DNA from: Clostridiales bacterium UBA7011
Lineage (GTDB): Bacteria > Bacillota > Clostridia > Oscillospirales > Butyricicoccaceae
DNA: 12,180 nt
NCBI GenBank assembly: GCA_002449635.1
Contig: DJXF01000027.1
Location: forward strand, 1 to 12,180
Direction: 5' to 3'
The notes under the pieces were generated by a model, which saw only the letters and a program-made list of their open reading frames with translations, was not told where the DNA came from and did no database searches. Numbering within the stretch: the first letter of the stretch is position 1; each line of letters starts with the position of its first letter. Position numbers and translations under genes: made by a program. Of this stretch, positions 1-4,775 are shown in pieces.

Positions 1-8
1 AACGACAG

Positions 9-38
9 GCGGGAGCGGCGCACAGCTGCCCCCGCTTT
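9..38 (+). terminator. Probable intrinsic terminator of an upstream gene outside the window
   Basis: GCGGG at 9-13 pairs with CCCGC at 31-35. The stem continues inward as GC-g-GC with GC-t-GC (one A.C mismatch and one G-U pair) around the loop GCACA. It is followed by TTTCTGCTT, a poor T-tract, so termination may be partial. It lies directly upstream of the promoter of the first gene, the usual place for the end of a preceding unit. Confidence 0.5.
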
Positions 39-42
39 CTGC

Positions 43-71
43 TTGACTTCACGGGGCGGGAAACGTATACT
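43..71 (+). promoter_or_regulatory. Sigma-A promoter of the CDF transporter gene
   Basis: TTGACT (43-48) and TATACT (66-71) are separated by exactly 17 bp, each one base off consensus. Transcription should start near 78, giving a leader of about 60 nt before the ATG at 137. No operator or riboswitch fold was recognised in the leader. Confidence 0.75.
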
Positions 72-136
72 GGCATTGATGAAGCGCGCAGGACGGAACT
101 GCGCGGGATTTCGATACAGAGGAGTGAAACCAGACA

Positions 137-1261
137 ATGCACAATCAAGCGGCACAGGACAGAGAGACTGTCATTGTGCGAACAAGTATCATCGGCATTG
201 CAGCCAATGTCTTTCTGGCGGCATTTAAGGCGGCGGTCGGCATACTGTCCCATTCCATTGCGGTGACGCTGGATGCGGTCAATAATATCAGCGATGCGGC
301 CTCGTCCATCATTACGATTATCGGCACAAAGCTGGCGGGAAAACAGCCGGATAAAAAGCATCCCTATGGCCACGGGCGCATTGAATATCTCACCGCGGTC
401 CTCATTTCCGTCATCATCCTGTATGCCGGCGTTTCTTCGCTGGCGGAATCGGTGAAGAAAATTCTCCATCCGGAGGCGGCGGACTATTCCCCCACGGCGC
501 TGCTGATTATCAGCGTGGCGGTGGTAGTCAAAATTCTGCTCGGGCGATATGTCAAGCGCACCGGAGAGCGCGTCCGGTCGGATTCCCTGATTGCGTCCGG
601 TTCGGATGCGATGCTCGATTCGATTATTTCCGCCTCGACACTCGCCGCCGCCCTGATTGATCTGACCATGCATATCAGTCTGGAGGCATGGCTCGGCGCA
701 GTCATTTCCATCGTCATCATCAAGTCGGGCGTTGACATGCTGCGCGGCACCCTGAGTGAAATTCTGGGAGAGCGGGTGGACAGCAGCGTTTCGGGCGCAA
801 TCAAGCGGACCGTGGCCTCCTTTTCGGAGGTTTCCGGCGTCTATGACCTTGTTTTGCACAGCTACGGTCCCGACCGGCTGATCGGCTCGGTCCATGTCGA
901 GGTTCCGGATTATTTCACCGCGGCGGAAATTGATGCGCTGCTGCGCCGCATTCAGACAAAGGTCTATTACGAGCACAATGTCGTCTTGGCGGCAATCGGC
1001 ATCTATTCGGTCAATACAAAGAATGAAACCATCCGGAAAATGCATCAGGACATCCTGGGCACGGTGCTGGCGCATCCGTATGTGCTGCAGATGCACGGCT
1101 TTTATGTCAATGAGGCGGAAAAACGCATTCAGTTTGATGTTGTCATCGATTTTGACTCGCCCGACCGCGACGCCGAACACGCGGCCATCGTCGATGAGGT
1201 GCAGCGGATGTATCCGGATTACACGCTGATTGTGACGCTCGACGCGGATGTCAGCGACTGA
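137..1261 (+). CDS. Cation diffusion facilitator (CDF) family metal transporter with an extended C-terminus
   Basis: This inner-membrane transporter probably exports divalent metal by proton antiport. The first ~210 residues carry the hydrophobic CDF core. In TM2 the metal motif is N49-x3-D53 (LDAVNNISD), and in TM5 it is D157-x3-D161 (SDAMLDS). HPYGHGRIEYL after the second helix pair is the classic CDF loop. Known zinc exporters use His/Asp at this site, while Asn/Asp with Asp/Asp occurs in manganese-type members, so Mn2+ (or Fe2+) is inferred rather than Zn2+. At 374 residues it exceeds the usual ~300. Residues ~215-300 resemble the cytoplasmic ZT dimer domain, and ~300-374 look like a second domain of the same kind. 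The start at 137 has AGAGGAG upstream at a rather long spacing of about 12 nt; a GTG at 176 is a weaker alternative. The next gene begins 58 nt downstream in the same transcript. Confidence 0.9.
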   Translation: MHNQAAQDRETVIVRTSIIGIAANVFLAAFKAAVGILSHSIAVTLDAVNNISDAASSIITIIGTKLAGKQPDKKHPYGHGRIEYLTAVLISVIILYAGVSSLAESVKKILHPEAADYSPTALLIISVAVVVKILLGRYVKRTGERVRSDSLIASGSDAMLDSIISASTLAAALIDLTMHISLEAWLGAVISIVIIKSGVDMLRGTLSEILGERVDSSVSGAIKRTVASFSEVSGVYDLVLHSYGPDRLIGSVHVEVPDYFTAAEIDALLRRIQTKVYYEHNVVLAAIGIYSVNTKNETIRKMHQDILGTVLAHPYVLQMHGFYVNEAEKRIQFDVVIDFDSPDRDAEHAAIVDEVQRMYPDYTLIVTLDADVSD

Positions 1262-1319
1262 CCGCGTGAAAACTGCCGTAAAACGGCGCGGAACTGGAAA
1301 AAGAGAGGGGAAAGCCGGC

Positions 1320-1967
1320 GTGGCGGATCAGAGAGAACGGGAAAACAGCCGAACGCTGAGCGCGGCGGAGCAGCGCCGCAAGGCGGCGTTTGAACGGAAA
1401 AAGGCGGAGCTGGAGGCGGCGGGCTATACGGAATATGACCTGACGATCGGTCTGGCGCAGGCAAATGTGCTGGCGGTTGTGCTGGCGCTGCCGCCGGTCA
1501 TCCTGCTGTGTGCGGGATTTGTCCTGTACAATCGGGAGCTGCCGCTGCCGTTTGGCCTGCTGCCGTCGCTTGCCGTTCTGGCGGTGTTTTTTGCGCTCAT
1601 CGCCGTGCACGAGCTGATTCACGGGCTGACATGGGCGCACTATGCGCCGGGCGGCTGGAAAGCGGTCGAATTCGGCTTTATCAGGGAGTATCTGACACCG
1701 TACTGTACATGCAGCGAACCGCTCACGCGCGGGCAGTATGTGCTCGGTGCGCTGATGCCGACGCTGGTGCTCGGCGTGCTGCCTGCGCTCATCGGGATTT
1801 TTCTCGGCTCTGCGGCGGTGTTCGCCGTGGGAATTCTGCTGATTTTCGGCGGCGGCGGAGATCTGGCGCTCGTCGGAAAGCTGCTGTGCTGGCGCAGCCC
1901 GTCGTCCGACACGCGGTACATCGACCATCCGTATCAGTGCGGTGTGGTCGCGTTTGCGGGAAAATAA
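1320..1967 (+). CDS. DUF3267-like membrane protein, putative zinc metallopeptidase
   Basis: A 215-residue protein with a charged N-terminus (residues 1-35, rich in Arg/Glu/Lys, probably helical), two hydrophobic segments (~47-67 and ~77-100), the motif HELIH (97-101) at the end of the second, and a further hydrophobic stretch (~140-185) ending in GGGGD181. The HExxH-like motif inside a membrane helix plus a later Asp in GxxGD is the pattern of DUF3267/site-2-protease-like putative zincins; no substrate is known. The GTG at 1320 is preferred over the ATG at 1248, because GAGAGGGG lies 9 nt before the GTG, whereas the ATG has no ribosome binding site and would overlap the CDF gene. It is co-transcribed with the CDF gene and ends at the bidirectional terminator. 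Peptidase activity is inference. Confidence 0.75.
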   Translation: MADQRERENSRTLSAAEQRRKAAFERKKAELEAAGYTEYDLTIGLAQANVLAVVLALPPVILLCAGFVLYNRELPLPFGLLPSLAVLAVFFALIAVHELIHGLTWAHYAPGGWKAVEFGFIREYLTPYCTCSEPLTRGQYVLGALMPTLVLGVLPALIGIFLGSAAVFAVGILLIFGGGGDLALVGKLLCWRSPSSDTRYIDHPYQCGVVAFAGK

Positions 1968-2018
1968 AAAAAGAGCGGAACGCCCGTGCCGGAGACCGGT
2001 TCAGCGTTCCGCTTTTTT
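1966..2018. terminator. Bidirectional intrinsic terminator between convergent genes
   Basis: AGCGGAACGC (1974-1983) pairs perfectly with GCGTTCCGCT (2004-2013), and an inner CCGG-AGA-CCGG hairpin caps the loop. An A-tract (1966-1972) lies on the left and T6 (2013-2018) on the right, so either strand yields stem plus U-tract. It serves the CDF/DUF3267 unit from the left and thiC from the right. Confidence 0.9.
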
Positions 2019-2045
2019 GCTGTATCGGGTGAGATTCCTGTGCGC

Positions 2046-3359
2046 TTACTTCTCGTCAGAGGACAGCAGGCTGACGTCCTTGCCCTCGAGAATGTAGTTG
2101 GTCGTGCGCATCGCACACATCTTGCCGCACATCGAGCAGGTGTGGCGGTCCTGAGGCGGCTTGGACTCGAAGTACTCGCGCGCCTTTTTGCCGTCAATGG
2201 CGAGGGAGAACATTTCCTCCCAGTCGAGGCGGCGGCGGGCATCGCTCATGCGGTTGTCGATGTCGCGCGCACCCGGAATTCCCTTGGCCATGTCTGCGGC
2301 ATGCGCGGCGATTTTGGAGGCGATGATGCCCTCCTTGACGTCGCTGACATCCGGCAGGCGGAGATGCTCCGCAGGGGTGACATAGCACAGGAAGTCTGCG
2401 CCGTAGGTCGCGGCGATTGCGCCGCCGATGGCGGAGGTGATGTGGTCATAGCCCGGTGCGATGTCGGTGACGATCGGGCCGAGCACATAGAACGGCGCGT
2501 TGTGGCACAGGCGCTTTTCGATTTCCATATTCGCCTTGATCTCGTTGAGCGCCATGTGGCCCGGGCCCTCGATCATGACCTGTACATTTTTCTCCCACGC
2601 GCGCTTGGTCAGAATGCCCAGCTCGATGAGCTCGGTGATCTGGCTGGCGTCGGTGGAGTCGTTGGTCGAGCCGGGGCGCATCGCGTCGCCGAGGCTGATG
2701 GTGACGTCGTACTCGTGCAGGATGTCGCACAGCTCGTCAAAGTATTCATAGAACGGGTTTTCGTTGCCCGTCATCTCCATCCATGCGAACAGCAGGGAGC
2801 CGCCGCGGGAGACGATGTTGGTCAGACGTTTGGTCTGCTTGAAGGTATCGATGGTCTTGCGGTTGATGCCGGCATGGATGGTCACAAAGTCGACGCCGGT
2901 CTTGGCATGCGCCTCGACAACGCGCAGGAAGTCCTTCGCTTCGATGCTCTTGAGATCCTTTTCCAGATAGCCGACCGCATCATACATCGGAACGGTGCCG
3001 ATCATCGCGGGGGACATGTCGATCAGTTCCTGGCGGAAGGTGTGTGTCTTGCCATAGTTGGAGAGGTCCATGATGGCTTCTGCGCCGTAATCGATGGACA
3101 TGCGCACCTTCTCGAATTCCTCGTCGTAATTGTGGCAGTCGCCGGAAATGCCGAGGTTGACGTTGATTTTTGTCTTCAGACCCTCGCCGATGCCCTCCGG
3201 GGACAGCGAGGTGTGGTTGCGGTTTGCCGGAATGACAACGGTGCCGCGTGCGATGCGGTCGCGCAAAACCTCGGCATCTACATTTTCCTTCTTTGCGACA
3301 ACCTCCATCTGGGGGGTAATAATGCCCTGTTTTGCCGCTTCAATCTGCGTCTTGTACAT
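2046..3359 (-). CDS. thiC: Phosphomethylpyrimidine synthase ThiC (short clostridial form)
   Basis: This cytoplasmic radical-SAM enzyme rearranges 5-aminoimidazole ribotide into hydroxymethylpyrimidine phosphate for thiamin synthesis. The 437 residues have the ThiC barrel signatures MDLSNYGKTH, GVDFVTIHAG, SRGGSLL, ISLGDAMRPGS, IEGPGHM, YVLGPIVTDIAPGYDHI and YVTPAEHL. A C-terminal Cys cluster, CSMCGKMC (C408, C411, C415), binds the 4Fe-4S cluster. It lacks the N-terminal extension of the ~600-residue proteobacterial and Bacillus enzymes, as expected for the clostridial form. The Cys spacing is CX2CX3C, one shorter than CX2CX4C of the long form. The ATG has AGGAGG 7 nt upstream (3367-3372). It is expressed alone from its own promoter under a TPP riboswitch; no other thi gene is nearby. 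Confidence 0.97.
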   Translation of the reverse strand: MYKTQIEAAKQGIITPQMEVVAKKENVDAEVLRDRIARGTVVIPANRNHTSLSPEGIGEGLKTKINVNLGISGDCHNYDEEFEKVRMSIDYGAEAIMDLSNYGKTHTFRQELIDMSPAMIGTVPMYDAVGYLEKDLKSIEAKDFLRVVEAHAKTGVDFVTIHAGINRKTIDTFKQTKRLTNIVSRGGSLLFAWMEMTGNENPFYEYFDELCDILHEYDVTISLGDAMRPGSTNDSTDASQITELIELGILTKRAWEKNVQVMIEGPGHMALNEIKANMEIEKRLCHNAPFYVLGPIVTDIAPGYDHITSAIGGAIAATYGADFLCYVTPAEHLRLPDVSDVKEGIIASKIAAHAADMAKGIPGARDIDNRMSDARRRLDWEEMFSLAIDGKKAREYFESKPPQDRHTCSMCGKMCAMRTTNYILEGKDVSLLSSDEK

Positions 3360-3390
3360 AGAATACTCCTCCTAGGTAAAATAAGGGAAC

Positions 3391-3426
3391 GAAAAAATGC
3401 GCCGGATTCATAGGAATTCAGCGCAT
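3391..3426 (-). terminator. Riboswitch-controlled terminator in the thiC leader
   Basis: On the minus strand ATGCGC pairs with GCGCAT. The stem continues through TG/CG, an A.C mismatch and ATTC/GAAT around a CTAT loop, and is followed by T6 (plus-strand A-tract 3392-3397). It lies between the TPP aptamer and the thiC ribosome binding site, so it is the likely expression platform: ligand-bound aptamer favours termination. The antiterminator strand was not identified with confidence. Confidence 0.8.
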
Positions 3427-3452
3427 ATCTGGATCGTCTACCGGATTGTACC

Positions 3453-3553
3453 TTTACTTCCTACAACGGTGTTAACCGACAGGTTCAAAGGGTCAGGCGC
3501 GCGGCCTTCTCAACTCGGCGTCCGCTTGGGACACACATCAGTTCCCCTGTAAA
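3453..3553 (-). promoter_or_regulatory. TPP riboswitch (THI element) aptamer
   Basis: Read on the minus strand, P1 is UUUAC (3553-3549) with GUAAA (3457-3453). P2 is AGGGG with CCCUU. The TPP core half, CCCUUUGAACCUG followed by GGUUAACACC and GUAGGAAGU, matches the family closely. The pyrimidine-binding motif reads UUGAGA instead of the usual CUGAGA. A GUCC/GGAC hairpin extends the P3 arm. The position (about 100 nt before thiC and just after the predicted transcription start) and the downstream terminator agree with a transcriptional OFF switch for thiamin pyrophosphate. Confidence 0.93.
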
Positions 3554-3561
3554 TTGATATC

Positions 3562-3590
3562 ATTATACCAATGTCACGGCCTGCTGTCAA
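3562..3590 (-). promoter_or_regulatory. Perfect consensus sigma-A promoter of thiC
   Basis: On the minus strand TTGACA (3590-3585) and TATAAT (3567-3562) match consensus in all 12 positions with a 17-bp spacer; TGG before the -10 box adds a TG-like extension. The start is predicted near 3555, immediately before aptamer stem P1. A promoter this strong implies that control rests on the riboswitch. Confidence 0.92.
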
Positions 3591-3612
3591 TGCCGATTGG
3601 GGAAAAGTGCAC

Positions 3613-3677
3613 AAAAATGCCCGCCGAACCAGCCGGAGCGTAGACGCCGGGGACAGCGGGGCGTTGCTTTGTGCAAC
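3613..3677 (-). other. Structured GC-rich segment on the minus strand upstream of the thiC promoter
   Basis: On the minus strand GTTGC-ACAAA-GCAAC (3677-3663) is followed by a larger hairpin: GCCC(C)GC with GCGGGC (3663-3619), containing an inner CCGG/CCGG stem, then ATTTTTG. It resembles a back-up terminator between the candidate sRNA and the thiC promoter. No coding capacity was recognised. Confidence 0.35.
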
Positions 3678-3684
3678 AAAACGG

Positions 3685-3744
3685 AAAAAGGAAAAACACA
3701 CGACATCCAGGCCGCACTGTTGCACAGCCACCGTCATGTGTTTT
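3685..3744 (-). terminator. Intrinsic terminator of the candidate small RNA
   Basis: On the minus strand AAAACACATGAC (3744-3733) pairs with GTCGTGTGTTTT (3704-3693) over 12 bp with one G-U pair. The 28-nt loop holds a small CTGT/ACAG hairpin. The tail reads TTTTTCCTTTTT (3696-3685), a good U-tract on this strand; the plus-strand tail (TTTTCTGCG) is poorer. Confidence 0.6.
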
Positions 3745-3835
3745 CTGCGAGAAAGAGAAAGGAAAGCTTCGTCCGCCGGACGGACGCCGCGCGGTTCGCG
3801 GATGCTTTGCCGATGAAAGCGTTTTCTTATGTTGT
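3685..3835 (-). ncRNA. Candidate small RNA with a three-way junction (unrecognised family)
   Basis: The predicted transcript starts near 3834 from the promoter at 3841-3869. Near its 5' end, GGAAAGC (3761-3767) pairs with GCTTTgCC (3804-3811, one-base bulge) and encloses two abutting hairpins: CGTCCG/CGGACG (3770-3786) and CCGCG/CGCGG (3787-3801). A pyrimidine-rich linker then leads to a 12-bp terminator hairpin (3693-3744) and a U-rich tail. One pair of that hairpin is C.A on the plus strand but G-U on the minus strand, which favours minus as the transcribed strand. No convincing ORF with a ribosome binding site lies inside. I do not recognise the family; it could instead be a leader whose gene has been lost. 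Confidence 0.45.
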
Positions 3836-3840
3836 TAAAA

Positions 3841-3869
3841 ATTATAGCACCGCGAAAAAGGGTTGAAAA
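3841..3869 (-). promoter_or_regulatory. Extended -10 promoter of the candidate small RNA
   Basis: On the minus strand the -10 box is a perfect TATAAT (3846-3841) preceded by TGC (extended -10). TTTTCA (3869-3864) sits 17 bp upstream and matches four of six -35 positions. The start is predicted at about 3833-3835. The neighbouring DNA is AT-rich, which raises the chance of a fortuitous match. Confidence 0.55.
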
Positions 3870-4180
3870 GAAGCAAAATACATGAAATATTCACAAAGCA
3901 AGCAGTTAGAAACTGTGCAAATTCAACATAAAAGAATTTACGAAAATACAATCCTGCATAAAAAGCGAAAAAACTGCAAATAATTTGGGTTAAAAAGGAA
4001 ATAAAATGAATGAGAGAAAAGTGAAAATTTCATAGAAAATGAGAAGAAAAAAGGGGAATTTTGATAAAATCCTGGTGGAGCTGCCGATTTCTCTGCGGCG
4101 GAGGCGGCGCGGGACGGTGCACGCCGAAGCGGCGGCGGGGTGACGGTTTCACGCAGGAGGTAAAAATTCTGGTTTTTTAC
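3870..4180. other. Gene-free AT-rich, purine-skewed spacer upstream of rpsO
   Basis: From about 3850 to 4075 the plus strand is strongly A/G-rich with few C, unlike the GC-rich surroundings. From 4076 to 4150 it turns very GC-rich, with a small CTCTG/CGGAG hairpin (4093-4105). No protein, tRNA or repeat could be supported. A nine-codon ORF at 4006-4035 has an AAGGA upstream but is probably chance. The AT-rich part could act as UP-element-like or curved DNA, but nothing shows this directly. Confidence 0.5.
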
Positions 4181-4209
4181 TTTACAAACAACTTTCGGTA
4201 TGATATGAT
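4181..4209 (+). promoter_or_regulatory. Sigma-A promoter of the rpsO-pnp unit
   Basis: TTTACA (4181-4186) and TATGAT (4204-4209) are separated by 17 bp, each one base off consensus, with AT-rich DNA upstream. The start near 4216 gives a leader of about 120 nt that contains the structured element before rpsO. Confidence 0.82.
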
Positions 4210-4226
4210 GCAATAGTTAAATTGCA

Positions 4227-4303
4227 TCCCTGTGCTTAGCAGTCCGGATACCGGGCGCGTCTGACCGCGCCCACCACCTTGAGCCGCTGCCCGGCGCACG
4301 GGA
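4227..4303 (+). promoter_or_regulatory. Structured rpsO leader, probable S15 autoregulatory element
   Basis: A closing stem joins TCCCtGTGC (4227-4235, one bulged T) to GCACGGGA (4296-4303). Inside it GGGCGCG/CGCGCCC (4253-4259 with 4266-4272) forms a perfect 7-bp hairpin with loop TCTGAC. GCCG/CGGC (4283-4286 with 4292-4295) forms a second hairpin abutting the closing stem. CCGG-ATA-CCGG (4244-4254) competes with the first hairpin. In E. coli and Geobacillus, S15 represses its own mRNA through a leader structure resembling its rRNA site, a three-way junction in the latter. A junction here fits that, but the sequence is not one I can match to a named leader family. Confidence 0.55.
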
Positions 4304-4335
4304 GTCATCAAAAAATGATTTTATGAGGTGTTATT

Positions 4336-4602
4336 ATGATCCGCAAAGAAAAGAAGGCTGAAGTTATCGCAGCAAACCGCAAGCATGATACCGATACCGG
4401 TTCTCCGGAGGTACAGATTGCGATTCTGACCGAGCGCATTGCAGAGCTCACCGAGCATCTGAAGGAGCACAAGCATGACAACCATTCCCGCCGTGGTCTG
4501 CTGAAGATGGTTGGTCATCGCCGCAGCCTGCTCGCATACCTGAAGAAGAAGGATATCGAGCGCTACAGAGCGATTGTCAAGAAGCTCGGCCTGAGAAAGT
4601 AA
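4336..4602 (+). CDS. rpsO: 30S ribosomal protein S15
   Basis: The 88 residues are the normal S15 length, and the sequence is S15 from end to end. DTGSPEVQIAILTERI (helix 1-2 region), HLKEHKHDNHSRRGLL and the HRRSLLAYLKKKD motif contact 16S rRNA helices 20-22. S15 is a primary binder in assembly of the 30S platform. GAGGTG at 4325-4330 precedes the ATG with normal spacing. It is the first gene of the transcript, with pnp 173 nt downstream, the order seen in most bacteria. It is likely autoregulated through the multibranch leader. Codon use is of the highly expressed type. Confidence 0.98.
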   Translation: MIRKEKKAEVIAANRKHDTDTGSPEVQIAILTERIAELTEHLKEHKHDNHSRRGLLKMVGHRRSLLAYLKKKDIERYRAIVKKLGLRK

Positions 4603-4613
4603 GAGGACGTGAC

Positions 4614-4654
4614 AAAGAGGAGGCTGCGTGCGGTCTCCTCTTTCCGAATTTTTT
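4614..4654 (+). terminator. Strong hairpin between rpsO and pnp (partial terminator or RNase III site)
   Basis: AAAGAGGAG (4614-4622) pairs perfectly with CTCCTCTTT (4635-4643), and four further pairs (two of them G-U) close on a CGTG tetraloop. T6 follows at 4649-4654, five bases after the stem, which is further than ideal. No promoter was found between here and pnp, so read-through must supply pnp. The hairpin therefore probably sets the S15:PNPase ratio or is an RNase processing site, as known for E. coli rpsO-pnp. Confidence 0.7.
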
Positions 4655-4680
4655 GGATGGGACGGCAATTCCTTGAGCAG

Positions 4681-4751
4681 TTGAAGGACGGACCTGCGCA
4701 TGCGGGAGGTCTGCGCTTCAAGTGCTTGAAGGACTGTCGGACTTTCCGCAG
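4681..4751 (+). promoter_or_regulatory. pnp leader with alternative stems
   Basis: TTGAAGGAC occurs twice (4681-4689 and 4726-4734). CTTCAA at 4716-4721 can pair with the first copy, giving a long arm (TTGAAG/CTTCAA, 4x4 internal loop, GACCT/AGGTC at 4691-4711), or with the second copy as a short local hairpin. A further hairpin, CTGtCGGA/TCCGCAG (4734-4751), ends 12 nt before the AAGGAG of pnp and shares bases with the second repeat. The arrangement suggests an RNA switch or the autocontrol by RNase III and PNPase known in E. coli, but is not proof. Confidence 0.45.
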
Positions 4752-4775
4752 CAGTTTTGAGAAAAGGAGACAGTT

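Noticed and set aside
1986..3413. A 475-codon plus-strand frame opposite thiC.
   Set aside because: It overlaps thiC, the bidirectional terminator and the thiC leader, and its product has no recognisable domain. It is a shadow of a certain gene.
3510..3737. A 75-codon minus-strand ORF upstream of thiC.
   Set aside because: It runs through the consensus thiC promoter and the TPP aptamer, and has no good ribosome binding site; the RNA elements explain the sequence better.
3863..3891. A possible plus-strand promoter TTGAAA-17-AATATT.
   Set aside because: It overlaps the better minus-strand promoter, the -10 box is poor, and nothing plausible lies directly downstream.
4006..4035. A nine-codon ORF (MNERKVKIS) with AAGGA upstream in the AT-rich spacer.
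   Set aside because: Too short and in purine-rich DNA where AAGGA and ATG arise by chance; no promoter or attenuator arrangement supports a leader peptide.
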